This document shows, piece by piece, positions 1 through 8,341 of a stretch of DNA of 64,000 bases. The stretch is from Paludibacteraceae bacterium (GTDB lineage: Bacteria > Bacteroidota > Bacteroidia > Bacteroidales > Paludibacteraceae). How positions within the stretch are numbered: position 1 is the stretch's first letter; each line of letters opens with the position of its first letter. Position numbers and translations under genes: made by a program. Location: positions 3,385-67,384 of the forward strand of contig JAEDNI010000002.1 in the NCBI GenBank assembly GCA_016302585.1. The letters are read 5' to 3'. A model generated the notes under the pieces. The model was not told the DNA's origin. It saw only the letters and a program-made list of their open reading frames with translations, and searched no databases.

Positions 1-5
1 TTGAG

Positions 6-254
6 ATGCTGAAACCCCTCTTTGAACCCATGCTGAAAGAGGCTGTTGAAAAAGCAGTGCTTGCAGCAACAGAGGAAAAAGAGGTGTACGGCATACCGGG
101 CATCCAGAAACTGATGGGGAACTGCTGCAAGTCAAAGGCACAGCAAGTAAAGAACTCAGGCGTGCTCGATCCTGCAATCACGCAGAATGGACGCAAGATA
201 ACCGTCAATGTGCCACTCGCGAAAAAGTTGCTAAAAGCAGCGTCATTGATATAA
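6..254 (+). CDS. DUF3853-like DNA-binding protein, 5' end possibly truncated
   Basis: Small protein whose central part (YGIPGIQKLMG, then KNSGVLDPAITQNGRKI and VPLAKKLL) matches the DUF3853 pattern of Bacteroidales mobile elements: a short helix-turn-helix-like segment that probably binds DNA, with roles suggested in excision or replication control. The reading frame is open to the edge of the window, so the ATG at position 6 may not be the true start and the N-terminus may be missing. It precedes the first copy of the repeated promoter and so probably ends the transcription unit to the left. Family call moderately sure; function inferred. Confidence 0.6.
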   Translation: MLKPLFEPMLKEAVEKAVLAATEEKEVYGIPGIQKLMGNCCKSKAQQVKNSGVLDPAITQNGRKITVNVPLAKKLLKAASLI

Positions 255-266
255 AAAAAGTAAAAT

Positions 267-394
267 GGCAAGGACGCTTTGCAATTAGCACATTTTCAGC
301 ATTTTATGCCGAAAAAATTTGGTCATATCGCAAATTTTTTGTAACTTTACATACAATTTAGGAAACCAATATGAACCATTAAAAACTGAGTTTT
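267..394 (+). promoter_or_regulatory. Repeated promoter/leader, copy 1
   Basis: First of five near-identical blocks. Order of elements: an imperfect palindrome GCAAGGACGCTTTGC, a small palindrome GCATTTTATGC, an A-tract, the -33 box TTTG (318-321), 20 bp, the -7 box TAACTTTA (342-349), then an A-rich leader containing AACCATTAAAAACTGAGTT (374-392) directly before the ATG at 395. The spacing matches Bacteroidetes sigma-70-type promoters. The two palindromes are candidate operators. Confidence 0.8.
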
Positions 395-613
395 ATGACG
401 CAAGAATTAGACGAAAAGACACGGGTAGCAATGCTTAAAATGATTGCATCCGGCATCCTGTTTATCGCAGGTTCGATTATGTTTGTAAGCGACATCGATG
501 TTGCGCTGAACACCATCGGGTTTTTGGCTTACATCAGCTCGGTAGGATTATTCTTAGCAACCGAGGGTAAGCGTAGAGCATTAAAGAATTACCGTAAATT
601 TATTAAGCAATGA
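395..613 (+). CDS. Small two-helix membrane protein
   Basis: 72 residues. Two hydrophobic helices (about residues 15-32 and 38-54) flank a short acidic turn, and the C-terminal tail is strongly basic. It is the first gene behind promoter copy 1, and its stop overlaps the start of the SbcC-like gene (ATGA), so the two are translationally coupled. No family recognised. A small membrane protein co-expressed with recombination genes could be a host-takeover or exclusion factor, but nothing in the sequence shows this. Confidence 0.65.
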   Translation: MTQELDEKTRVAMLKMIASGILFIAGSIMFVSDIDVALNTIGFLAYISSVGLFLATEGKRRALKNYRKFIKQ

Positions 614-2574
614 AAGAAGTTGTACTGGTAGCCATGAAAGTGGCTAACTTCAAGGGCATTAAGAACCTTGATGCTTCGTTCGGCTCTATTACGAAAGTAA
701 GTGGCGCGAACGGCACCGGCAAGACATCGCTTTACGATGCGTACATGTGGTGTCTGTTTGGCAAGGGTGCGGACGGAAGTCAGATCGACGTGCAACCGTT
801 GGATGCAGCCGGTCATGTGATTCATCGAGTGGAAACATCGGTGGAGATTATTCTGAGTGTAGATGGCGAGGAGGTTATCTTCAAGCGCTGTCTAAATGAG
901 AATTGGGTTAAGCCGCGCGGTCAGCAAGAAGAAGTGCTGAAAGGCCGCACGACTGAATTTTGGTGGAACGGCTCTCCAATCCCGATGAGCGACTCAAGTA
1001 AGATTGATGCAATCTGCAAGAGCGAGGATTGGTTGATGTTATCTACCATCACGGCATTCATGCGAATGAAGACAGAAGACCGCCGGGCAAAGTTGCAGTC
1101 TATCGCTAAAATCCAGACGGACGAGGAGATAGCTGCAGGATATCCTCATGTACTGACTGCGCTGCATAGCGGTAAGACGGTAGGCGAGTACCAGAGGCAG
1201 GTCAAGGCTGAATTGGAGCGTGTGAAAGACAAAGCCAAGGAAATTCCGACCCGTTTGGACCAGTTGGATAAGACAAAGGTTGATTACGATTTCGACGCTC
1301 TGGAGAAAGAAGAAGTAGAGTTGAAAGAGAAAATAGATGATCTGAATGCTTCTCTGGCCGCTACTGTTACTCAATTGGATGTGGACCGCGCAGCCAAGTT
1401 CCGCAGCGAACTGGCATCCGTTGGGCAACAGCTATTGGAAATAGAAAACGAGATTGACCGGGCACGCCAGAAACGTATCGGTGAGTTTGAAGAAAAGATA
1501 TCCAAGAGCAACGCTGCAATCGCAGGCTATAGCAAATCTATTGCTGAAATAGATGAACGTATCGGACGAAACGAGAAACTGCTGAACGAGAAAAAGGCAG
1601 AGTTCAATCAAAAGCAAGCAGAGTGGATGAAAGAGAACCAGACGCAGTATGTAGATACCGTAGAGGCTGTTTGTCCTACCTGCAATCGTCCGTTACCGGA
1701 AGAAGAAGTTGCCGATGCAAGGGAGCGTGCTATTCAGGCATTCAACGCTCGTCACAACAAACTGCTCGACGATCTGTACGCGGACGCAGAGCGTATCAAT
1801 GGCGATATCAAAATGCTGGAGCAATCTATCCAACAGGACCGTCAGGAACGCAGCCGAATCGACCTGCTGCTCAAGAATGAGAAAGGAATCTTGGAAGCGG
1901 CGGAGACGGGAAAGAAGAATGTCCCGGAACGATCGTTGGCTCTCGCTGCAAAGGAGGAGTATCAAAAACTGCTCACAAAGAAAGGAGAAATCGAGCGCGA
2001 TATCCGATTGGCATTGGCTCCAACGGCTACCGATACCGAACGCGAAGAGAAACGCAAGAACCTCGTTGCCCAACGCGACGAATACCAAGCACGCCAAAAG
2101 GATGTACATATGAAACTCGGTCAGCGCGAGACTAACAAGAATATCGACAAACAGAAAGCGGCTCTTGAGGAGGAAAAGAAAGCCCTATCCCAAAAGACAG
2201 CCGAATTGGAAATGGTACAGGATGAGATATGGGATTTCAAGAAGCGTAAGATTACGATTGTCGAGGAAGCCGTATCTTCATTCTTCAAGATAGTCCGTTG
2301 GCGCATGTTTGAACAGAACCTCACGAATGATGGGGAAAAGGAACTGTGCGAAGCCATCATCGACGGCAAACCATACGGGACGCAGAACCTTGCAATGCAG
2401 ATGAATGCAGGCATTGACATCATCAATGGTATCTCGTCTGCGCTCGGTGTACGCCTGCCTCTCTTTATTGACCAGAAAGAGAGTGTAACCGACCTAATCG
2501 AAACAGAAACCCAGTTGATTACTCTTGAGGTAACGGCTGGTAGTAAACTGAATATATCAATCATTAAAAACTAA
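610..2574 (+). CDS. SbcC/Rad50-like SMC-family ATPase
   Basis: 654 residues. An N-terminal ABC-type head has Walker A GANGTGKT (residues 32-39). A coiled coil is broken by a zinc-hook CPTC (about 355-358). A second coiled coil leads to a C-terminal head with a Walker B-like LPLFID (about residue 617). This is the SbcC/Rad50/RecN-type layout but much shorter than cellular SbcC (about 1000 residues), as in phage recombination modules. It probably works at DNA ends with the RecT-type annealase just downstream; the MBL-fold and DnaQ-like proteins that follow could supply nuclease activity. The start overlaps the upstream stop. Confidence 0.85.
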   Translation: MKEVVLVAMKVANFKGIKNLDASFGSITKVSGANGTGKTSLYDAYMWCLFGKGADGSQIDVQPLDAAGHVIHRVETSVEIILSVDGEEVIFKRCLNENWVKPRGQQEEVLKGRTTEFWWNGSPIPMSDSSKIDAICKSEDWLMLSTITAFMRMKTEDRRAKLQSIAKIQTDEEIAAGYPHVLTALHSGKTVGEYQRQVKAELERVKDKAKEIPTRLDQLDKTKVDYDFDALEKEEVELKEKIDDLNASLAATVTQLDVDRAAKFRSELASVGQQLLEIENEIDRARQKRIGEFEEKISKSNAAIAGYSKSIAEIDERIGRNEKLLNEKKAEFNQKQAEWMKENQTQYVDTVEAVCPTCNRPLPEEEVADARERAIQAFNARHNKLLDDLYADAERINGDIKMLEQSIQQDRQERSRIDLLLKNEKGILEAAETGKKNVPERSLALAAKEEYQKLLTKKGEIERDIRLALAPTATDTEREEKRKNLVAQRDEYQARQKDVHMKLGQRETNKNIDKQKAALEEEKKALSQKTAELEMVQDEIWDFKKRKITIVEEAVSSFFKIVRWRMFEQNLTNDGEKELCEAIIDGKPYGTQNLAMQMNAGIDIINGISSALGVRLPLFIDQKESVTDLIETETQLITLEVTAGSKLNISIIKN

Positions 2575-2579
2575 GTGTT

Positions 2580-3416
2580 ATGGCAGAAGAAAAAGCTTTA
2601 GCCTTGCAGTCTTTGGTTAGCCAAGAACAGCAAGATCAGTTTGCCCTCATTTGCAAGGAGGCAGGGGCACTCCAGTTGGCAAGTAATTGCAATGCCGCTT
2701 TTACAGCTACGATCGTAGTATCTCAACTACGTGCGTTCCTGACGGACGAGATTATCGAGAAGGTCTTCCGTCCGCTGATGAACACGCGTATCGGTTTTAT
2801 GACGGACCGCAGACCGACCACGAAGAATCCTCATCCTACACCGTATTCGAATCAGGTAATCCGCGATGCTATCATCGACGGTCTGACGATTGGCCTGTTC
2901 CCGACAGGCAACCAGATAAACATCATCTCCGAACGGATGTACCCGACGAAAGAGGGATTCACGGCACTCTTGAAGAAGATGGGTGTCAAGTACGTAGTCA
3001 GTATCGGTGCAGACACGAACCGCGTACAAGGTTACGCGGAGATACCCTGCAAGGTGGACTATACGTACAACGGCGAAAAGAACAGTTTCACGCTGATGGC
3101 TACCGTCCGTAAGGATGAGTACAGTTCGCCGGATCAGTTACGCGGGAAAGCGGAACGCAGGGCTAAGAAAGCCCTGTACGAGTACATCACCGGTTGCGAT
3201 TTCGGCGATGCTGACGAAGACAGTTCGCGTCCGGTAGAGGAAGCGCACTATGAGGTCATCAAGGAAAATGCGAACGGTCAGAAGATGCCTGGTGCTGCTC
3301 CGGCTGCAGGTCAGCAGAATCCTCCGGCAGCTCCGCCTCAACCGAAACCGGCAGCGCAACCCACATCGCAGCCTGCAGGCGCACGTCCAACTCCGTCAAT
3401 CTTTGCTAATCAATAA
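2580..3416 (+). CDS. recT: RecT-family single-strand annealing protein
   Basis: 278 residues. The core (about 1-215) has the RecT-type pattern, including a basic GKAERRAKKALYEYI helix typical of the DNA-binding core, followed by a low-complexity Pro/Ala/Gln tail. It would anneal complementary strands during phage recombination and replication. It lies between the SbcC-like ATPase and nuclease-fold genes, the usual company of phage annealases, and its stop overlaps the next start. The tail resembles the disordered tails of SSB-like proteins. Confidence 0.75.
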   Translation: MAEEKALALQSLVSQEQQDQFALICKEAGALQLASNCNAAFTATIVVSQLRAFLTDEIIEKVFRPLMNTRIGFMTDRRPTTKNPHPTPYSNQVIRDAIIDGLTIGLFPTGNQINIISERMYPTKEGFTALLKKMGVKYVVSIGADTNRVQGYAEIPCKVDYTYNGEKNSFTLMATVRKDEYSSPDQLRGKAERRAKKALYEYITGCDFGDADEDSSRPVEEAHYEVIKENANGQKMPGAAPAAGQQNPPAAPPQPKPAAQPTSQPAGARPTPSIFANQ

Positions 3417-4162
3417 TGAGACTGACGGTATTAGGAAGCTCAAGTGCCGCAAACGGATATGTTTTGCAGAACGACACGGAGGCACTCGTATTAGAGTGCG
3501 GGTGCCCCGTGAACGACTGCATCCGTGCGCTGGGATATAACACGCAGAAGGTTTCAGGTGTTCTCGTGACGCATGAACATGGCGACCATGCCAAGCATAT
3601 CGGGAAATATCTGGAACGCTTCGATGTATATTGCAGTCAAGGGACGGCATCTGCCATCCATACATCCACACCTATGTTGCGTCCAAAAGTACTACAGCCG
3701 TTCCAAGCGGTCAATATAGGCGCTTTCACGGTCATCCCATTCCCTACAGAACATGACTGTGCGGAGCCGTTCGGGTACCAGATAGACCATCAGGAGATAG
3801 GACGCATGGTATTTGCAACGGACACGTATTTTGTCCGCTATACGTTCGACGGACTGACGAACCTAATGATTGAGTGCAATTATGATCAGCCTATCCTCGA
3901 TGAGAATGTACGCAATGGAGTTATTCCGGCTTTCCTGCGCCGCAGGACGATGAGGTCGCACATGTCTCTCCAGACTTGCATAGAGATGCTGAGAGCGAAC
4001 GATTTGACGAATGTCAGCCAGATTGTGCTGGTGCATCTATCGGCGCAGAACAGCGATGCAGAGCGTTTCAGACGCGAGGTGTCGCTGGCGGTAGGCAAGC
4101 GTGTAGTTATCGCAAAGAAAGGGCTTGAGATACCGTTTAACAGAACACCATTTGAGTTATGA
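3416..4162 (+). CDS. MBL-fold metallo-hydrolase (probable nuclease)
   Basis: 248 residues with the metallo-beta-lactamase signature THEHGDHAKH (HxHxDH metal ligands, about residues 56-65), an N-terminal LGSSSAANGY strand-turn, and a later conserved histidine in PTEHD. The layout resembles YycJ/WalJ-type exonuclease-like MBL proteins. In phages this fold is often next to RecT-type annealases and may supply the partner exonuclease. It overlaps recT upstream and the DnaQ-like gene downstream by a few bases, so the whole set is one operon. Confidence 0.8.
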   Translation: MRLTVLGSSSAANGYVLQNDTEALVLECGCPVNDCIRALGYNTQKVSGVLVTHEHGDHAKHIGKYLERFDVYCSQGTASAIHTSTPMLRPKVLQPFQAVNIGAFTVIPFPTEHDCAEPFGYQIDHQEIGRMVFATDTYFVRYTFDGLTNLMIECNYDQPILDENVRNGVIPAFLRRRTMRSHMSLQTCIEMLRANDLTNVSQIVLVHLSAQNSDAERFRREVSLAVGKRVVIAKKGLEIPFNRTPFEL

Positions 4163-4761
4163 AGAAGATCTTGTTTTTTGATACAGAGACTACCGGACTG
4201 CCAAAGAGTTGGGGAGCACCGGCGTCTGATACAGAGAACTGGCCGCGATTGGTTCAGTTGGGATGGATTCTCGCAGATACTGCAGGGAATATAATCCACC
4301 AAGGGAACATGATAATCAAGCCGGATGGCTTTGAGATACCGGAGCAGGCTTCACGCGTGCACGGCATCACAACAGAGATAGCCATGCAGCAAGGCAAGCC
4401 GCTGCATTGCGCAACTACCGCTTTCGCGATGGACTTGGCGCAGGCAGACGCTATTGTTGGTCATAATGTGACTTTTGATGTCAAGGTGGTTGGTGCAGAG
4501 TTATTCCGGCTGCTGCTTGATTTCGTGTTTGAACGTATGGACGGCATGCCTCGGATTGATACCATGCTATCGAGTACCGACTATTGCCAGATAAGAGGTG
4601 CTAACGGTCGCGTCAAGTGGCCCAAGCTGATTGAGTTATATCAATTCCTCTTCAATAAGCCTTTTGACAACGCGCACGATGCCATTGCGGATATCACCGC
4701 TACGATGGAGTGCTATTATGAATTAGTTAACCGAGGCGTGTTAGCCTCATTAAATGAATGA
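4159..4761 (+). CDS. DnaQ-like 3'-5' exonuclease
   Basis: 200 residues. The DEDDh exonuclease motifs are visible: Exo I FDTETTG near the N-terminus, Exo II VGHNVTFD, and Exo III HDAIADITAT near the C-terminus. It therefore probably removes nucleotides 3'-5' from DNA in proofreading, recombination or nucleotide salvage. It is coupled by overlap to the genes on both sides and belongs to the recombination operon. Confidence 0.85.
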   Translation: MKKILFFDTETTGLPKSWGAPASDTENWPRLVQLGWILADTAGNIIHQGNMIIKPDGFEIPEQASRVHGITTEIAMQQGKPLHCATTAFAMDLAQADAIVGHNVTFDVKVVGAELFRLLLDFVFERMDGMPRIDTMLSSTDYCQIRGANGRVKWPKLIELYQFLFNKPFDNAHDAIADITATMECYYELVNRGVLASLNE

Positions 4762-5200
4762 TTGTATGAAAAAGACATTCTTAGTAAAGGTTTGCTACGA
4801 GAAGCAGACCGGAGAAGACAACCCGGGTCAAGTAACCGATACCTATCTGGTAGAGGCAGAGACTCCGTCCGCAGCCGAAACCGCCGTGGAAGAAGAAATC
4901 AAGCCGTTTGTGTTCGGCGAGTTGGAAGTGCTGTCTATCAGCAAGCGCAATTTCTGGGATCGCGTTCGTCGCGAGAATGGTGAGAACTTCTACGAAGCCA
5001 AGGTCGAGATGATTACCATCGATGGCGACAAAGAGACACGCAAGGCCGTTTCCGTCCTCATCCAAGACAATACGTTGGAGGATGCGGTGCGTGAACTGCA
5101 TGAGTTCATGAAATCGAACGACTGCGAGATTACGCTGGTTAAGAAGTCGGCTATCATCGACATTATCGAGGAAGAAACGAATAACGAAAATGCCGAGTGA
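4754..5200 (+). CDS. DUF4494 family protein
   Basis: 148 residues; matches the DUF4494 pattern (KVCYEKQTG, TYLVEAETPSAAE, EEEIKPFVFGELEV). This family is common in Bacteroidales phages and conjugative elements; its function is unknown. The ATG at 4754 overlaps the previous stop, and an alternative ATG at 4766 would give MKKTFLVKV, closer to the usual family start. It lies between the exonuclease gene and a broken gene. Confidence 0.75.
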   Translation: MNDCMKKTFLVKVCYEKQTGEDNPGQVTDTYLVEAETPSAAETAVEEEIKPFVFGELEVLSISKRNFWDRVRRENGENFYEAKVEMITIDGDKETRKAVSVLIQDNTLEDAVRELHEFMKSNDCEITLVKKSAIIDIIEEETNNENAE

Positions 5201-5202
5201 TT

Positions 5203-5604
5203 ATGAATCCTGATTTGTTACAAGAGCAGCTTGCTATGTTTCAATCAGAATGCACGTATATGCAAGAGTTTTTGGAGGTCGGTAATACCGACTCTCCAGA
5301 TGCTCTTGTGGAGCGTGTGACGAAGTAGAACGCGCTGCTGGCACGGTCGGGCAAGTTGCTGGCTGATGCCAAGTTGATCCAAGACGAGATATCGGCAGAG
5401 GTGTTCCTCGCCAACGAGACCACTATTACCAAGATGGGTGCCACATTGGGCCGTCAGTACGTACAGGCTCGTACCTCTAACATCAACTATTATGTGAATT
5501 GGCTGGACCGCTTGAACCGGGCAATGGTGCATGTAGGCGATAACATCCGGACGCAGATTTCTTTTGCCAAAGAGGAGCTGCGGCTGAATAAGTCCGGCTT
5601 TTAG
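5203..5604 (+). pseudogene. Phage protein gene interrupted by an in-frame amber codon
   Basis: Reading from the ATG at 5203 gives 41 sensible residues, then TAG at 5326-5328, then 91 more residues in the same frame to a TAG at 5602-5604. Both parts look like one helical protein (VERVTK / NALLARSGKLLADAK, ending in SFAKEELRLNKSGF), of a type seen before replication genes in Bacteroidales phages. The internal TAG is one C-to-T change from CAG (Gln). It could be a real nonsense mutation, a readthrough or suppressed codon, or a sequencing error. Restart at the ATG at 5356 would give an 82-residue fragment. Confidence 0.6.
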
Positions 5605-5612
5605 ACAAAATT

Positions 5613-5731
5613 GGCAAGGACGCTTTGCAATTAGCGAATAATCAGCGTTTTATGCCGAAAAAATTTGGTCATATCGTCAAAATTTTGTAACTTTACATAC
5701 TATTTAAGAAAACCACTAAAGACTGAGTAAC
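5613..5731 (+). promoter_or_regulatory. Repeated promoter/leader, copy 2
   Basis: Second copy: palindrome GCAAGGACGCTTTGC, -33 TTTG (5664-5667), 20 bp, -7 TAACTTTA (5688-5695), leader AACCACTAAAGACTGAG directly before the ATG at 5732. It drives the replication module. Confidence 0.8.
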
Positions 5732-6784
5732 ATGGCAAAACAGAAGTATTTCTCACACGACAGCAACGCAAGAAATGACGAGAAAATCGTCAATATGCGT
5801 ATGCAGATGGGTGCTGAGGGGTACGCGATTTATTTCATGATACTGGAGCGATTACGAGAAAGCGAGGACTTCATGGGTGTCAAAGATTACAATGTGATAG
5901 CCTTTGACCTCCGTGTCGATGCCAAGGACGTAAAGCGCGTGGTGGAGGACTTCGGGTTATTCCAGTTTACCGATGACGGTAAGCAGTTCTACTCCGATAG
6001 TTTCCGAGACCGCATGCGTATCATGGAGAGCAAGCGTATAAAGCAAGTCGAGGCCGGAAAACGTACGGCATCCATGCGCTGGTCAGGCTCTAAATCGGAA
6101 GGAGATGGTGTAACTAACCTATCCGAAAAAAGTAACTCAACTATAGGTAACCTATCAGAAAAGAGTAACTTACCTATAGCTAACCTATCTGGAATGAGTA
6201 ACTTACCTATCGGTTCGTCAGAAAACGAAAAAGAAAGGACAAAAGAAAAAGATAAAGATAGGAAAACGAAAACTAAAAAAGTTGTAGAGCCTTCTAATGA
6301 AGACTCTATGTCCCTCACCCCTAACGGTGTGACCGACGCTTCATCTTCATCTTCTCCATCTTTATTTGGCGATGAGGTTCCGGAAAAAGAGAAATCGCCG
6401 GAGATTGACTACACCGAGATTATCAAGTATTGGAACACTACCACTAACGGCGTGTTCGGTTCGCTCAAGAGCATCGACAATCGTCGCCGGACATGGACGA
6501 GGGCGCGCATCCGTGAATACGGGATCGAGGCTTTTTATCAAGCAATAAGGAATGCGGCTGCATCCGAGTTCTTGAGAGAGGCAAGCTGGTTCAGTTATGA
6601 CTGGATGGTGCTACCGAATAACTTTGTTAAAGTTCTGGAGGATAAGTATGGTAAGAAAGAACGAACTGATAGCGCAGGGGGAAGCGGACGAGAAATGTCG
6701 GAAATGGACGCCGCTAACTCTATCCAAATGGGTGGAGGAGATGGGCGGAATGTCAAACCTGTTAGAAAACGAGTTTATGATTAA
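5732..6784 (+). CDS. Replication initiation protein (DUF4373 / DnaD-like)
   Basis: 350 residues. The N-terminus (YFSHDSNARNDEKI, then MGAEGYAIYFMILERL) is the DUF4373/Lin1244-type winged-helix domain of phage replication initiators. A middle linker holds three 11-residue repeats (NLSEKSN-type) encoded by 33-bp DNA repeats, then a Lys/Glu-rich stretch, and the C-terminus holds a second small domain (KYWNTTTNGVFGSLKSI). The layout parallels lambda O, with origin repeats inside the initiator gene, followed by a helicase-loader gene as in lambda O-P. It overlaps the next gene by 137 bases. Confidence 0.8.
   Translation: MAKQKYFSHDSNARNDEKIVNMRMQMGAEGYAIYFMILERLRESEDFMGVKDYNVIAFDLRVDAKDVKRVVEDFGLFQFTDDGKQFYSDSFRDRMRIMESKRIKQVEAGKRTASMRWSGSKSEGDGVTNLSEKSNSTIGNLSEKSNLPIANLSGMSNLPIGSSENEKERTKEKDKDRKTKTKKVVEPSNEDSMSLTPNGVTDASSSSSPSLFGDEVPEKEKSPEIDYTEIIKYWNTTTNGVFGSLKSIDNRRRTWTRARIREYGIEAFYQAIRNAAASEFLREASWFSYDWMVLPNNFVKVLEDKYGKKERTDSAGGSGREMSEMDAANSIQMGGGDGRNVKPVRKRVYD
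6115..6290 (+). other. Putative replication origin: 33-bp iterons plus A-rich tract
   Basis: Three tandem 33-bp units begin with TAACCTATC at 6115, 6148 and 6181. The first junction forms a perfect palindrome ATAGGTAACCTAT (6+1+6); the second is imperfect. They are followed by an almost pure purine, A-rich tract (about 6219-6282) that could melt easily. Iterons next to an AT-rich stretch inside the initiator gene is the lambda-type origin design. The evidence is structural only. Confidence 0.55.
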
Positions 6785-7442
6785 GTTTGAAGACCTGACA
6801 AAAGATGCGGTGTACACGAGACACGCGCAGTTATTCACGCAATGCGCCAATTATGTATTGGCAAAGCAATCGCGTCAGTTTATTGTGGACGAGCACAACA
6901 GAGACGTGCTAAAGTTCCTGTTGTATTATTTCAACGGCTGTGCCGAGTGTGAAAAGGTATTCCCGAACAAGGAGTACAAGTTAGGCAAGCAGATACTGCT
7001 GTACGGTGCTCCGGGAGTTGGCAAGACTCTCATCATGGAGTCGTTCAGCGTATATCTCAGGCAATCGCATAATCCGATGGCGTACGCGAACATATCGCTG
7101 ACGCAACTGATGAATCATTTTCGGATGAACGACAATCTGGACCTGTACACGTTCAATACGGGCAAGAACGAACGCATAGAGGGCAAGCCGTTTCATCTGT
7201 GTCTGAACGACATCGGCATCGAGACCCACAGGCATTTCGGTACGGACCCGAAGATGATCGTCGAGGATTTCCTGTACAGCCGGAATGACATCTATGTATC
7301 GGCCGGCCAGCGTACGCACCTGACCACGAACCTCGATAAAGAGGACATCCGTCAGGCGTTCTCGGATGAGTTCGGTCGGCTAAGTGATCGTATATTTAAG
7401 ACATATAATTTCATCCCACTATTAGGAGAGTCGAGGCGTTAA
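6648..7442 (+). CDS. DnaC/IstB-like ATPase, helicase loader
   Basis: 264 residues from the ATG at 6648, chosen for the GGAG about 8 bases upstream; an in-frame ATG at 6597 lies deeper in the preceding gene. The AAA+ core has Walker A GAPGVGKT and Walker B-like FHLCLNDIG, with a sensor-type TTNLDKEDI and arginine-rich FGRLSDRI as in DnaC/IstB proteins. It probably loads the host replicative helicase at the phage origin together with the upstream initiator. Confidence 0.8.
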   Translation: MVRKNELIAQGEADEKCRKWTPLTLSKWVEEMGGMSNLLENEFMIKFEDLTKDAVYTRHAQLFTQCANYVLAKQSRQFIVDEHNRDVLKFLLYYFNGCAECEKVFPNKEYKLGKQILLYGAPGVGKTLIMESFSVYLRQSHNPMAYANISLTQLMNHFRMNDNLDLYTFNTGKNERIEGKPFHLCLNDIGIETHRHFGTDPKMIVEDFLYSRNDIYVSAGQRTHLTTNLDKEDIRQAFSDEFGRLSDRIFKTYNFIPLLGESRR

Positions 7443-7485
7443 GCGCCTCACTTTGCCCGGATGGTGTTTGAATATCAAGAAAGAA

Positions 7486-7734
7486 ATGATTTGCAGTTAC
7501 TTTCAAGATAGTGCTAAACGGTGGCGTGCACAGCGGGACATGTTCAGTCCGTCGGTGGTGGTACCGAACTGCCATGCGGCATTCGAGCAATGTTGCGAAT
7601 GGCTGGGCACGCACAAAGTGACAACGTTCGAGAATGGTAACGGCAGCATAATAGTATTAACCATTAAAGACTACAAAGATTATGGCAGTAAGAAACATGG
7701 ACGCTATCGATCGAAAGGCGGAGCAGTTAGCTGA
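7486..7734 (+). CDS. Hypothetical 82-residue protein
   Basis: Starts at the ATG at 7486, shortly after a GTGTTTGAATATCAAG box related to the palindrome seen in late promoters. The product (MICSYFQDSAKRWRAQ, then VVVPNCHAAFEQCCEWLG) is not a shadow of another gene for most of its length, but its last 50 bases overlap the start of the next gene. No family recognised with certainty; it fills an otherwise empty 240-bp gap in the operon. Confidence 0.45.
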   Translation: MICSYFQDSAKRWRAQRDMFSPSVVVPNCHAAFEQCCEWLGTHKVTTFENGNGSIIVLTIKDYKDYGSKKHGRYRSKGGAVS

Positions 7735-8188
7735 AGAAAAGAAAGCAAAGGAAGAATCAAAAATCAAGTCGTATCAAGTGTATCTTGATGCTATCACGCA
7801 GCATCGCAAAGACGCTATAGATGCAGTCGATACGAAGAAAGCCTTGGCAGAAAGGAATATCCCTACGAATTTTAGTAACGACACGAGGATTGCTTTCGGG
7901 TGTTACGAAAGGGGTTACGACAGAACGTATTCGTTTATTGTAAAAACAGACAGCGGTAGTGTTGAGTACTATCCGGAAAGCGGTGTGTTCAAAGTAATCG
8001 GCTGCGGTTCATACAAGACATTCAAAGACGCACAAGAGTTGGGTACGAATGGAATACGCAATTTCTTCGAGTACCAAGGTGAGGCGTTTAAGGAAAAGAC
8101 GGAGCATCAGCGTGAAGCACTGATCGCACTGTCGGAAGGTTTTCTGCCGTTCCTGCATGCTTTCTTCAACTTCGTGGATAATCTCTAA
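7682..8188 (+). CDS. Hypothetical phage protein
   Basis: 168 residues starting MAVRNMDAIDRKAEQL. A charged N-terminal helix (about 5-60) is followed by a beta-rich region (SFIVKTDSGSVEYYPESG) and a hydrophobic aromatic C-terminus. No signal peptide and no recognised domain. The leader contains AACCATTAAAGAC about 15 bases before the start, a form of the phage's recurrent leader sequence. Function unknown. Confidence 0.65.
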   Translation: MAVRNMDAIDRKAEQLAEEKKAKEESKIKSYQVYLDAITQHRKDAIDAVDTKKALAERNIPTNFSNDTRIAFGCYERGYDRTYSFIVKTDSGSVEYYPESGVFKVIGCGSYKTFKDAQELGTNGIRNFFEYQGEAFKEKTEHQREALIALSEGFLPFLHAFFNFVDNL

Positions 8189-8200
8189 TCGGCACAGAAT

Positions 8201-8341
8201 ATGGCAAACGAAAAATGTAAGAACGGCTGTCCTCCGGGAACTGATATGAGAACGTGCATGCTCGCTTTCATGGGGGAGTGCCCAGTCATATCCGTCAGAG
8301 ATGGAGATATATTCTTCGATCCAAAGCAGGAAGAATTATGA
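8201..8341 (+). CDS. Small cysteine-rich protein
   Basis: 46 residues starting MANEKCKNGC, with four cysteines (CKNGC, RTCML, GECPV) that could bind zinc, and an acidic C-terminus. Its stop overlaps the start of the Dam-like methyltransferase (ATGA), supporting translation. It belongs to a set of very small Cys proteins in this genome (also at 16200, 34156 and 62677) that share a final acidic patch or a Cys-x-x-Trp. Confidence 0.6.
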   Translation: MANEKCKNGCPPGTDMRTCMLAFMGECPVISVRDGDIFFDPKQEEL

